The notes under the pieces: model-generated
What the model saw: only the letters and a program-made list of their open reading frames with translations
What the model was told of the DNA's origin: nothing
The model's database searches: none
Program-made: the position numbers and the translations under genes
Assembly (NCBI GenBank): GCA_021823905.1
Contig: JAKALX010000055.1
Location: 1 to 13,529 of the forward strand
DNA: 13,529 nt
Source of the DNA: Chloroflexota bacterium
GTDB lineage: Bacteria; Chloroflexota; Dehalococcoidia; Tepidiformales; Tepidiformaceae
Direction of reading: 5' to 3'
Shown here: piece by piece, positions 5,721 through 12,649 of the stretch
How the letters are laid out: every line of letters starts with the position of its first letter
How positions within the stretch are numbered: the first letter of the stretch is position 1

Positions 5721-5782
5721 CGGTGAGAATTGGCGGATGCCGCCCGCGAACAGGACGAACGGGCTTTCCTGGAGGTCACGGC

Positions 5783-6235
5783 GTGTCCGGTGGCGCCGTC
5801 ACGATGGTAGTCTCACTCAAGCTTCGGGAGCCCAACCTCGTGCCTCCTGTCATCCTCGTCGTTGACGATGACGACCCCGTCCGGGTGATGCTTGCCCGGC
5901 TGCTGCAAACGCAGGGATACCGCGTGCTCCAGGCGCCGAACGCGAGCGAGGCGCGGAAGCTGATCGGGACGCAGCGGCCCGACCTCGTGATTAGCGACAT
6001 CGTGATGCCGGGGGAGTCGGGGATTGAGCTGCGGCGGCACATCGCGGGAATGTGGCCGGAGCTGCCGGTAATCTTGATCTCTGGCTACAGCGCGGAAGGG
6101 CCGGCGGAGTTCGCAGCACGGACAGCGAACACGACGTTCGTGCAAAAGCCGTTCGCGGCTGACCAGCTCCTGGCGCTTGTGGAGCAGCACCTCGCCGCGG
6201 CACGGCATCTCGAACACGTCGACGGCGACGCTTAG
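5783..6235 (+). CDS. Stand-alone response regulator (receiver domain only)
   Basis: A 150-residue CheY-like receiver with no output domain. All the switch residues are present: acidic pair D28-D29 in ILVVDDDD, phospho-acceptor D72 in DLVISDIVMPG, S100 in ILISGYS, and K122 in FVQKPF. The ISGYS and QKPF versions are typical of receivers fed by hybrid or multi-component histidine kinases (family knowledge). No kinase gene is in the window, so its partner is encoded elsewhere. The start is GTG 5783, backed by GGAGGT at 5771-5776 with six bases between; the nearer ATG at 5804 has no such site. The last four bases overlap the convergent deacetylase gene tail-to-tail. It could act as a phosphate shuttle or bind a target protein directly. 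Confidence 0.88.
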   Translation: MSGGAVTMVVSLKLREPNLVPPVILVVDDDDPVRVMLARLLQTQGYRVLQAPNASEARKLIGTQRPDLVISDIVMPGESGIELRRHIAGMWPELPVILISGYSAEGPAEFAARTANTTFVQKPFAADQLLALVEQHLAAARHLEHVDGDA

Positions 6236-7122
6236 CCCGCCGGCTGGGTGGCTTCGAAGAGTTTCGACAACGAGACCGGCTCGAGTCCCTTCGCGCGAAT
6301 GCCGTCGATGAGCGGCGGGAGCGCGATCACGGAGCGTTCGCTGAAGTGCATGAGGATGATAGCGCCTGGCTTCGCGGCTTTCAGGCCGTAGTCGATCATC
6401 TGCGCAGGCGTTGTGGAGGTGCTGCCGTCGCCGACGGAGCCGCTCCAGAGAACGGGCCGGTAGCCCGCGGCGGCGGAGGCGTCGATAACCGTCTGGTTGA
6501 GGGCGCCGCCGCTGGGTCGCATGAACGGCTGGGTCGTGGCGCCGGTCACCTGGGCTTTGACGAGCGCCTCGAAGTCGGCGAGGTCCTTCTGGATGTAGGC
6601 GGCCGACTTCGAGGTGAGATCGTAGTGGTCCATCGTGTGGTTGGCGATTTCGAATCCCGCGTCAAGAGCCCGGGCGACGAAGCCGTAGTCCCCGGTGAGC
6701 GGGCGGCCGGCGAGGAAGAAGGTGAGCTGCACGTCCTTCGTCTTGAGGACGTCCAGGACGGCGTCGCGGCTCATCCAACCATCGTCGATGGTGAGGGCAA
6801 CAAGGGGCCGTTCGGTCGGCCCGTGGCTGACGACCTGGCGGAGGAGATCGGAACTCCAGGCCGGTTTTCGCCCGATGCGCTTCGGCGGGGGCGTAGGCGT
6901 TGCTGTCGGAGCCAGGGTGGGCGTCGGCGTGGGCGGCTCGGGAGTGGTGAGGAAGACGCGGGGAGTCGCGGTGGGATCCGCCTCGTCGATGACGAGCAGT
7001 TCCTGAGCGCGGCCTGGGGCACCACCCGACGTGAGCCGCCAGCTGGCAGCGGCGACCGCGGCCATCGCCGCCGCCCCACCCGTAACCCCCAGCAACCGAC
7101 GGCGCGAGAACCGGCCTTTCAT
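6232..7122 (-). CDS. Polysaccharide deacetylase (NodB domain), Tat-exported
   Basis: A 296-residue member of carbohydrate esterase family 4, which removes N- or O-acetyl groups from cell-wall or exopolysaccharide sugars outside the membrane. Residues 1-40 are a twin-arginine signal (SRRRLLGV then an Ala-rich core). A Thr/Pro linker follows (residues 50-80, including TPTPTLAPTATPTPPP), then the NodB domain from about 95. Motifs seen are TIDDG (111-115; D113/D114), the metal-site NHTMDH (161-166; H162 and H166), RPSGG (202-206) and LMHF with H259. All key residues are there, so it should be active. The final stop overlaps the response-regulator gene by four bases. No Shine-Dalgarno precedes the ATG; TATACT lies nine bases upstream. 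A lipid anchor or periplasmic location cannot be separated. Confidence 0.9.
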   Translation of the reverse strand: MKGRFSRRRLLGVTGGAAAMAAVAAASWRLTSGGAPGRAQELLVIDEADPTATPRVFLTTPEPPTPTPTLAPTATPTPPPKRIGRKPAWSSDLLRQVVSHGPTERPLVALTIDDGWMSRDAVLDVLKTKDVQLTFFLAGRPLTGDYGFVARALDAGFEIANHTMDHYDLTSKSAAYIQKDLADFEALVKAQVTGATTQPFMRPSGGALNQTVIDASAAAGYRPVLWSGSVGDGSTSTTPAQMIDYGLKAAKPGAIILMHFSERSVIALPPLIDGIRAKGLEPVSLSKLFEATQPAG

Positions 7123-7131
7123 GCAGGGCGA

Positions 7132-7137
7132 AGTATA
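7132..7137 (-). promoter_or_regulatory. Candidate -10 box for the deacetylase gene, near-leaderless
   Basis: TATACT (minus strand, 7137-7132) matches five of six -10 consensus bases and stands nine bases ahead of the ATG, leaving a leader of two or three bases at most. There is no Shine-Dalgarno in that space and no obvious -35. The AT-rich hexamer stands out in a GC-rich surround. Confidence 0.4.
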
Positions 7138-7217
7138 TCCATCGCCGAGCTAACCCGCTCGAAGCACCCGCGAGTGCGCAGCCAACGGTGGGCACAGCAA
7201 CGATTCACACCACCGCC

Positions 7218-7233
7218 TGTGACATGCGTCACA
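7218..7233 (+). promoter_or_regulatory. CRP/FNR-family binding site, TGTGA-N6-TCACA
   Basis: TGTGAC (7218-7223), four bases, then GTCACA (7228-7233) make an exact match to the CRP consensus TGTGA-N6-TCACA, with perfect six-base arms. It lies in the 170-base space between divergent starts, about 60 bases before the small plus-strand gene and about 95 bases before the deacetylase. A TTATTG/TATTGT element near 7256-7262 would put the site close to -42, the class II activator position. Match and spacing are seen; which Crp/Fnr-family regulator binds is unknown. Confidence 0.5.
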
Positions 7234-7292
7234 TCCGGGCAGGACCGAGAAGCGGTTATTGTTCTCAATTCCTGCAATCGAAGGACACTATG

Positions 7293-7415
7293 ATGCCGCA
7301 AGCAGTTTCCGCCATCGTCATTAGCGCGCCACTCCTCTTCCTCACCTCCATGCTGGTCGGTTCGGTCGCGTTGCTGATCGATTGGAGCGCGCTGCTGGGG
7401 CGGCGGCGTTCGTAG
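7293..7415 (+). CDS. 40-aa single-pass membrane microprotein
   Basis: The peptide runs MPQAVSAIVISAPLLFLTSM then LVGSVALLIDWSALLGRRRS, one long hydrophobic span (about residues 5-30) and a basic GRRRS end. That is the pattern of a small membrane protein with the C-terminus inside. Two ATGs are adjacent (7290 and 7293); AAGGA at 7281-7285 is seven bases from the second, which is therefore preferred. Upstream lie a perfect CRP-type site and a plausible -10, so it looks like a regulated, separate transcript. A strong hairpin follows at 7432-7469. No family is recognised. It could be a modulator of a larger membrane complex, as many such peptides are, but nothing in the window names the partner. 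Confidence 0.55.
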   Translation: MPQAVSAIVISAPLLFLTSMLVGSVALLIDWSALLGRRRS

Positions 7416-7431
7416 ATCGGGAACGGGACAG

Positions 7432-7469
7432 GGCCTTGTTCGCCGGAACTATCGCCGGCGGACAAGGCC
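7432..7469. terminator. 15-bp hairpin between convergent genes, likely bidirectional terminator
   Basis: GGCCTTGTTCGCCGG (7432-7446) pairs over its whole length with CCGGCGGACAAGGCC (7455-7469), with a single G-T wobble, around the eight-base loop AACTATCG. The asd stop codon lies partly in the loop and its last codons form one arm. No T-tract follows on either side, so it would have to work as a stem-only terminator or as a barrier against read-through and 3' decay. It serves the 40-aa gene (+) and asd (-). Confidence 0.6.
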
Positions 7470-8474
7470 GCGCCGCGCCGCTTCCTGGATGACCTGGATG
7501 ACGTTTGTCGCGGCGCCCTTGCGGATGCTGTCGGTGACGGTCCAGAAGGTAAGGCCACCGGGCAGGCTCGAATCCGAGCGGATGCGCCCGACCAGGACCT
7601 CGTCGTTTCCGGCGGCGTCCATCGGCGTGGGGTAGAGCTCGCGGGCGGGATCGTCGATGACGCGAACGCTGGCCTGGCCCGCGATCAGGCGCTTCGCCTC
7701 TTCCGCGTCGACGGGGCGCTCGAACTCGGCCCAGACGGTCATAGCGTGTCCGAAGAAGCTGGGAATGCGGACGCAGGTGGCGCTGACCGCGACATTGGGC
7801 GCGTGCAGGATCTTGCGCGTCTCGTTCGCCATCTTGATCTCTTCCTTCGTGTAGCCGCCGGCATCGAAGACGTCGATCTGGGGAACGGCGTTGAAAGCGA
7901 TCTCGCGCTTCTGGGTGCCTGACGGCTCGTGGCGGCCTTCAAGCGCGGCGCGTGATTCAGTCTTCAGGCCCTCGACCGCCGCGGCGCCGGCGCCGGCCAC
8001 GGCCTGGTAGGTGCTGACGACAACGCGCTTGAGTGGATTGACACGGTGAATCGGATTGAGGGCGAGAACCATGGGCGTGGTCGTGCAGTTCGGCTGGCTG
8101 ACGATGCCGTGGTGCCACTCGAGATCTTCGGGATTGATTTCGGGGATGACCAGGGGGACGGCGGGGTCCATGCGGAAGGCGCTCGAATCATCGACGACGA
8201 AGCTGCCCTTGCTTGCCGCGAGCGGTGCGTACTGCTTCGAGGCGGCGCCCGAAGCCGAGAGGAAGACAACGTGGTCGTCAGCCGTGAAGCTTTCGGGCGT
8301 GGTCTCTTCGACGGTGATCCTGTCGCCGCGGAACTCGAACACCTTGCCCGCGGAGCGGGCGGTCGCGAGCAGGCGAAGGCGGCCGACCGGCACGTTGTAC
8401 TGGTCAAGCAGTTGGAGGAATTCGCGGCCGACAAGGCCGGCGCCGCCGACCACGGTGATGTTATAGGCGTCCAC
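7449..8474 (-). CDS. asd: Aspartate-semialdehyde dehydrogenase
   Basis: A 341-residue enzyme, the usual length. It reduces L-aspartyl phosphate with NADPH to aspartate semialdehyde, the branch point to lysine/diaminopimelate, threonine and methionine; it is cytoplasmic. Seen: the Rossmann NADP loop GGAGLVG (10-16), the nucleophile Cys130 in SQPNCTTTP, STYQAVAGAG (154-163), and the acid-base His243 in RIPSFFGHAM. The PNCTT and STYQA versions match the common bacterial Asd group. The GTG start is supported by GGAG six bases upstream. It stands alone: no dapA or lysC neighbour is in the window. Its 3' end lies inside a strong hairpin shared with the convergent small gene. Confidence 0.95.
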   Translation of the reverse strand: MDAYNITVVGGAGLVGREFLQLLDQYNVPVGRLRLLATARSAGKVFEFRGDRITVEETTPESFTADDHVVFLSASGAASKQYAPLAASKGSFVVDDSSAFRMDPAVPLVIPEINPEDLEWHHGIVSQPNCTTTPMVLALNPIHRVNPLKRVVVSTYQAVAGAGAAAVEGLKTESRAALEGRHEPSGTQKREIAFNAVPQIDVFDAGGYTKEEIKMANETRKILHAPNVAVSATCVRIPSFFGHAMTVWAEFERPVDAEEAKRLIAGQASVRVIDDPARELYPTPMDAAGNDEVLVGRIRSDSSLPGGLTFWTVTDSIRKGAATNVIQVIQEAARRGLVRRR

Positions 8475-8615
8475 GGGAAGCTCCGGGGGATAGCAGTGTG
8501 GTCATGGTAGCCCGGAGCCGGGAAAGGGTCATTGGCGGGGCACTTATCTCAGCGAGAGGCAGGCTCTATGCCGGGGCGGCGGCAGCCGCGAACCGTCCGT
8601 TTCCCCCGCGGCCGC

Positions 8616-8621
8616 GATAAT
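8616..8621 (+). promoter_or_regulatory. Candidate -10 box for leaderless transcription of the UbiB-like gene
   Basis: GATAAT (8616-8621) matches five of six -10 consensus bases. Exactly six bases follow before the A of ATG 8628, so transcription would start on the start codon itself. No Shine-Dalgarno is present. The -35 region (about 8593-8598) has no clear match. The remaining 8475-8615 gap holds the asd ribosome site and nothing else I can name. Confidence 0.45.
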
Positions 8622-8627
8622 CACCGA

Positions 8628-9932
8628 ATGTTCGAGAACGTTCGCCGGGCTCGGCGCTCGCTGCGCGTGGTCAGGACCGGCGCCCGCGTGTACCTCGGGT
8701 ACAAGCGCACACAGCGGCGGGTCCGGGGAAAGACTGCCGAGGCGGCGGCCGCCGACTGGGAGCGCCGGCACGAGCAGTCGGCTGAGTTGCTGTACCGGCT
8801 CGCGATCGACCTGAAGGGCATGTACATCAAGATGGGGCAGTTCATCGGGACGCGCTCCGACGTGGCGCCGGCGGCATACGTGCGCTCGCTCTCGAGGCTC
8901 CAGGACAAGGTGCCGCCACGACCGCCGTGGCAAGTGCGAGCAACCATCGAGCAGCAATTCGGGCGGCCAGCCAGCGAGCTCTTCCGCTGGTTCGACGACA
9001 CGCCGCTGGGCTCGGCGTCGCTGGCGCAGGTGCACCGGGCGACGTTGAGGGACGGCCGCGACGTCGTGGTGAAAGTGCAATATCGGGAGGTTGCGGAGCT
9101 CGTGCGCCTCGATCTCCGCAACCTGCGAACAACGGTGGGGCTGGTCGCGCGGCGAGAGCCGAACTTCGACTACCGGGCGGTGGTGAACGAGATGGCGGCA
9201 CAGATCCCGCTCGAGCTCGACTTCGTTCGCGAGGCGGAGATGACGCGGCGCGTGGGCGAGAACCTGCGGGAGATCAGAGGCGTGGTTGTGCCACGGGTTG
9301 TGGAGGAGATGGTACGGCCGAAAGCGCTGGTGACGGAGTACGTGGACGGCGCGCGGCTGCTCGATCGGCAGCGGATCGAGAGCATGGGGATTGACCGGCC
9401 GGCGCTGGCGCAGACTATCGCGGGCGCCTATGGCCACCAGATCATGATCGACGGGCTCTTTCAGGCGGACCCACACCCGGGGAACATCCTAGTCCTGCCC
9501 GGGGGAACGGTCGCGCTGCTCGACTTCGGGCTGACGAAGGAGCTGCCGGACCCGATGCGGCTCGGGTTCGCGCGGCTGGTGGTCGCGTCGGGTGACCGTG
9601 ACCCGGCGGGCATCCTCGCGGCGTTCCGGGAACTCGGGGTCCGGACGAAGAGCAACGAACCGGGCGAGGTGCTCGGGCTTATGTCGTTGTTCTTCGAAGC
9701 GCGCCCAATCGACGAGGACCGGCCACTGACGATGGGCGACCGGAGCGCCGCCTTGAGCCGGAACCCGGTCGAGGCGATCCCGGGCGACCTCGTCCTCCTG
9801 GGACGGGTCGTCGGGTTGCTGCGAGGCGTGTGCTCGTCGCTGGGAGCGCCGCTTTCGCCGATGCAACTTTTGCGGCCATACGCGGAGCGGGCCCTGGAGG
9901 CGGCCGGAAAGGTGGAGTCGGCGAGCGCCTAA
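8628..9932 (+). CDS. UbiB/AarF (ABC1) family atypical kinase
   Basis: A 434-residue UbiB-like protein. Seen in order: the family-specific KxGQ motif (K68-Q71 in YIKMGQFIGTRSD), the glycine-loop replacement PLGSASLAQVHRA (126-138), the ATP-site Lys149 in VVVKVQY, DFVREAEM (198-205), EYVDGARLLD, the catalytic-loop equivalent DPHPGN (281-286), and DFG (299-301). In bacteria with ubiquinone or menaquinone, members support quinone or lipid handling at the membrane, probably as ATPases. No quinone genes are near, so the pathway is unassigned. The C-terminus lacks an obvious membrane pair, although GILAAFRELG and later Leu-rich helices are present. ATG 8628 is preferred over the longer in-frame extension because GATAAT lies just upstream. 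It ends tail-to-tail with the lipoprotein gene. Confidence 0.9.
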   Translation: MFENVRRARRSLRVVRTGARVYLGYKRTQRRVRGKTAEAAAADWERRHEQSAELLYRLAIDLKGMYIKMGQFIGTRSDVAPAAYVRSLSRLQDKVPPRPPWQVRATIEQQFGRPASELFRWFDDTPLGSASLAQVHRATLRDGRDVVVKVQYREVAELVRLDLRNLRTTVGLVARREPNFDYRAVVNEMAAQIPLELDFVREAEMTRRVGENLREIRGVVVPRVVEEMVRPKALVTEYVDGARLLDRQRIESMGIDRPALAQTIAGAYGHQIMIDGLFQADPHPGNILVLPGGTVALLDFGLTKELPDPMRLGFARLVVASGDRDPAGILAAFRELGVRTKSNEPGEVLGLMSLFFEARPIDEDRPLTMGDRSAALSRNPVEAIPGDLVLLGRVVGLLRGVCSSLGAPLSPMQLLRPYAERALEAAGKVESASA

Positions 9933-11269
9933 TCGACCGGGACGGCGGCAAGGGCGGCGATCGCCCGCTGGAGCACGTTGGGGTCCATTGCCTGGCCGAG
10001 GAGCTCGTCGAGATACCGGATGTTGAAGGGCGACTGGGGCGCGACGTTGGCCACCTTCGCCAGGCGGGCGACGTAGGCGACAGCCGTCGACTCGTCGGGC
10101 GAAGTGGCGGTATCGACGCCGGGATAGGCGGCCGCGACCAGCTCGCCGAATGATCCGAACTTCGAGTCGGTTCCCGGGAGGGCGCGCTGGACGCCTGGAC
10201 TCGGCAGGATACCGACGGACTCGGGATAACGCCTGCCGCTGTTGATGAAGGCGAGAGCGTCGACGTTCATCTCGCGAGCGGCGACGGTGCCGGTGTGAAC
10301 CACGCTCGGATCGGCGGCGATGAGCTGCAGGTAGAGGAACGTTTCGAAGGCAAGCGAGGCAGCCTCTTCGCTGCGGCTGTCGGTGCGGTCGCAGTGGATC
10401 GCTTCGTGGGCGAGCAACGGCATGATGTGCTCGATGCGGTCGCTCTCGAGCGCGGGACTGATGGAAAGGATGCGCGGACCGCCGATTGCGTACGTGACAC
10501 GGGCCATCAACTCGGGCGCCTCGGGAGGCGTCTGAAAGGCAATGAGCGAGGCCGGGCCTCCCGTGCAGTTGTCGCCGCCGAGGAGTGAGGAGATGGCCGG
10601 CTCGGCGAAGGTGCCGGTGAGCGCGGCGAGCGCGGCGCGCATCTTCGGCGAGGGCACGATCTCCGCGGACATCTGGTCGTAGCGGGCGAGGGCTGCATCG
10701 GCGACCTCAGCAGACGCCGCACGTTTTTGGAGAAGCGACTTCAGCGCCTGTCGTTGGACGGCCGGGTCGCGGTCCTCCGGCTTCAGGGGAGCGGTCACGG
10801 GATCGGCAACGACGGAGGGATCGGTGAAGCGAACGGCTTTGGTGGCAAGGACGGCACTGGCCACCGTGAAGCCGGTCGCAACCTCGACCTGCAGTTCGCC
10901 GTCAGCGTTCGGCACGAACGCGCTCCGGGCCACCTTGAGCGTCGTCCCCTGGGGGAGCACCCGATCGACAGTGAGCGTCACGACACGCCCGCTGGCGGTG
11001 GCAGTCTGGACGAGGACACGCTCAGCGCCGCCCTTGAGGCTGGGGACCGAGAGCTCGAAGTGCGAGGCGAACGGGACCCTGCCGCTGACCGGGTGGACGT
11101 CGGAGGCAAAGTGGACTGTGATCGTGCTGCTGAGCCGAGCGGCGCCATCAGACCCGACGTCGCGCTCGGCACGCGCATCGACCAGGGCGGGCGCACTGGC
11201 GGCGGGGGCGCCGCACGCGACCACGCCCACAACGGCCACGGCTGCGAGGGCGGCGAGAGGCGCGCGCAT
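9929..11269 (-). CDS. Lipoprotein with N-terminal Ig-like domain and HExxH motif (putative metallopeptidase)
   Basis: A 446-residue exported protein of no recognised family. Lipobox VVAC with Cys19 after a short hydrophobic signal points to a lipid anchor. Residues about 45-135 (SSTITVHFASDVHP, then VVTLTVDRVLPQGTTLKVAR) resemble a Big_5/SbsA Ig-like domain. The C-terminal half contains HEAIH at 288-292, the HExxH zinc signature, followed by acidic residues E301, E302 and E309 as candidate third ligands (E309 in FETF). HExxH also occurs by chance, so peptidase activity is inference. The ATG is led by GGAGGT lying in the last codons and stop of the crotonase gene seven bases upstream, so translation is coupled. 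Its stop overlaps the convergent UbiB gene by four bases. Confidence 0.6.
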   Translation of the reverse strand: MRAPLAALAAVAVVGVVACGAPAASAPALVDARAERDVGSDGAARLSSTITVHFASDVHPVSGRVPFASHFELSVPSLKGGAERVLVQTATASGRVVTLTVDRVLPQGTTLKVARSAFVPNADGELQVEVATGFTVASAVLATKAVRFTDPSVVADPVTAPLKPEDRDPAVQRQALKSLLQKRAASAEVADAALARYDQMSAEIVPSPKMRAALAALTGTFAEPAISSLLGGDNCTGGPASLIAFQTPPEAPELMARVTYAIGGPRILSISPALESDRIEHIMPLLAHEAIHCDRTDSRSEEAASLAFETFLYLQLIAADPSVVHTGTVAAREMNVDALAFINSGRRYPESVGILPSPGVQRALPGTDSKFGSFGELVAAAYPGVDTATSPDESTAVAYVARLAKVANVAPQSPFNIRYLDELLGQAMDPNVLQRAIAALAAVPVD

Positions 11270-11276
11270 GGGCAGG

Positions 11277-12062
11277 CTACCTCCCCTTGTACTCGGGCTT
11301 ACGCTTCTCGGAGAAAGCGCGAGGGCCTTCCTTTGCGTCCTCGGTGGCGGAGATGCGGGAGAAGAGCGCGTCTTCGAACGCAATGCCGTTGTCGAGCGAC
11401 ATGTCCATGCCGCGAAGGATGGCTTCCTTGGCGGTGCGAACAGCGATCGGGCCGCGCTCGCAGATCGTCGAGGCGATCTGGAGCGCCCTCTCGAGCAGCT
11501 CTTCCTGGGGCACGATGTGGGAGACGAGCCCGAGGCGCAGCGCCGTTTCGGCGTCCATCTGCTCGCCCGTGAGGATGAGGTAGTTGGCCCAGGCGAGGGG
11601 AAGAGCGCGCGGCAGGCGCTGGGTGCCACCAGCGCCAGGGATCAGCGCCCAGCGAACCTCGGGCAGGCCGAAGCGCGCGTTGGGAGAGCAGATGCGGATG
11701 TCGCAGGTGAGCGCTAGCTCCATGCCGCCGGCGAGGCAGAATCCGTTGATGGCGGCGATGATCGGCTTGAAGATCGGCATGCGCTTGGTGAAGCCGCCAA
11801 ACGGGAGCGCGCCCTCGGTGATCTGGTTCTCGCCGCTGGCGGTGGCGACGAGATCCATCCCGGTCGAGAACGCCTTCTGGCCGACGCCGGTGAGGACGGC
11901 AACGCGCAGGCCGTCGTCGTCGCGGAAGTCAGACCAGGCGCGGAAGAGCTCGGCCGTCGTCTTGCCGTCGATCGCGTTGAGGGCGCCCTCGCGGTTGATC
12001 GTGATGAGGGCGATCGGCCCTCGCTTTTCGTAGATGATGTTGTCGAACGAGAGGCCGGCCAT
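11277..12062 (-). CDS. Enoyl-CoA hydratase/isomerase (crotonase family)
   Basis: A 261-residue crotonase-fold acyl-CoA enzyme of normal length. The oxyanion-hole segments are present (GQKAFSTGMDL at 61-71 and GFCLAGGMEL at 107-116). Both catalytic glutamates are kept, E115 and E135, twenty residues apart as in rat crotonase, followed by GAGGTQRLPRALP. Hydration of an enoyl-CoA is therefore likely, but chain length and pathway (fatty-acid, amino-acid or aromatic breakdown) cannot be read from sequence. The ATG has AAGGAG upstream on the minus strand. It is the first gene of a two-gene unit with the lipoprotein. Its start is only 35 bases from the divergent DUF402 start, so control elements must be compact or lie within the neighbouring gene. 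Confidence 0.93.
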   Translation of the reverse strand: MAGLSFDNIIYEKRGPIALITINREGALNAIDGKTTAELFRAWSDFRDDDGLRVAVLTGVGQKAFSTGMDLVATASGENQITEGALPFGGFTKRMPIFKPIIAAINGFCLAGGMELALTCDIRICSPNARFGLPEVRWALIPGAGGTQRLPRALPLAWANYLILTGEQMDAETALRLGLVSHIVPQEELLERALQIASTICERGPIAVRTAKEAILRGMDMSLDNGIAFEDALFSRISATEDAKEGPRAFSEKRKPEYKGR

Positions 12063-12097
12063 TGCGGCTCCTTTCGGGTGTGGGAGGTGAGCTGTTC

Positions 12098-12649
12098 GTG
12101 AGCCGTGAGCATACGCCGCCCGGCGAGGCGCGAGCGAGACCCCCCATTACCGAGCGGAAACAGAAGCCGGACGGGACCTGGCGCGAGTACGAATGCGGGC
12201 TGCTCCACCTCGACACCGGGCTGGCGGTGGTTGAATTCGTGATGGAGCGGGGCGGAATGATCTTCAACCCGCCGATCGAGGTGCCGCCGGGCTCCGTCTC
12301 CCATGGCTGGTTCTGGACCCGGCGGCCGTACAACCTCTACCGGATGCGCGGGCCCAACGGGGCGCTGATCGCGCATCGCTTCGATGCGGTGGCCGACGTC
12401 AGGCTTTCTGCCGAGGCGGTCGAATATCGCGACCTCGTGCTGGACTGGTGGGTACTGCCGGGCGACGCGCTGATCGAGGAGGACCGGGACGAGTTCGACG
12501 AACTGGTGGCCGCGGGGAAGCTCTCGGCGAAGGACCTGGCTGCGGCCGGCGCAGCCGAGCGCGCGGTCTTCAGCCGCTACCGCCACATCATCGACGGGGT
12601 GGCGGAGGAGGAGCGGCGGCTGCGGATCACTCGTTCCGGAGGGCCGTGA
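12098..12649 (+). CDS. DUF402 family protein (possible nucleoside diphosphate/monophosphate hydrolase)
   Basis: A 183-residue DUF402 protein. The core runs YNLYRMRGPNGALIAHRFDA (79-97), VADVRLSAEAVEYRDLVLD (98-116), then EEDRDEFDELVAAGKLSAKD (127-146), the family's order of acidic metal-site residues: D96 and D100, D112 and D116, then the D/E cluster near 128-132. Characterised relatives include Ntdp (NTP/NDP hydrolysis) and FomD (CMP-linked hydrolysis), which use divalent metals; the substrate here is unknown. GTG 12098 is chosen because GGAGGT (12083-12088) sits nine bases upstream; upstream in-frame TTG 12062 and GTG 12080 lack this. The last 23 bases overlap the convergent permease gene. 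Confidence 0.85.
   Translation: MSREHTPPGEARARPPITERKQKPDGTWREYECGLLHLDTGLAVVEFVMERGGMIFNPPIEVPPGSVSHGWFWTRRPYNLYRMRGPNGALIAHRFDAVADVRLSAEAVEYRDLVLDWWVLPGDALIEEDRDEFDELVAAGKLSAKDLAAAGAAERAVFSRYRHIIDGVAEEERRLRITRSGGP

Noticed and set aside
10727..11717. Long plus-strand frames opposite the lipoprotein and crotonase
   Set aside because: These are shadows of minus-strand genes that carry lipobox and crotonase motifs.
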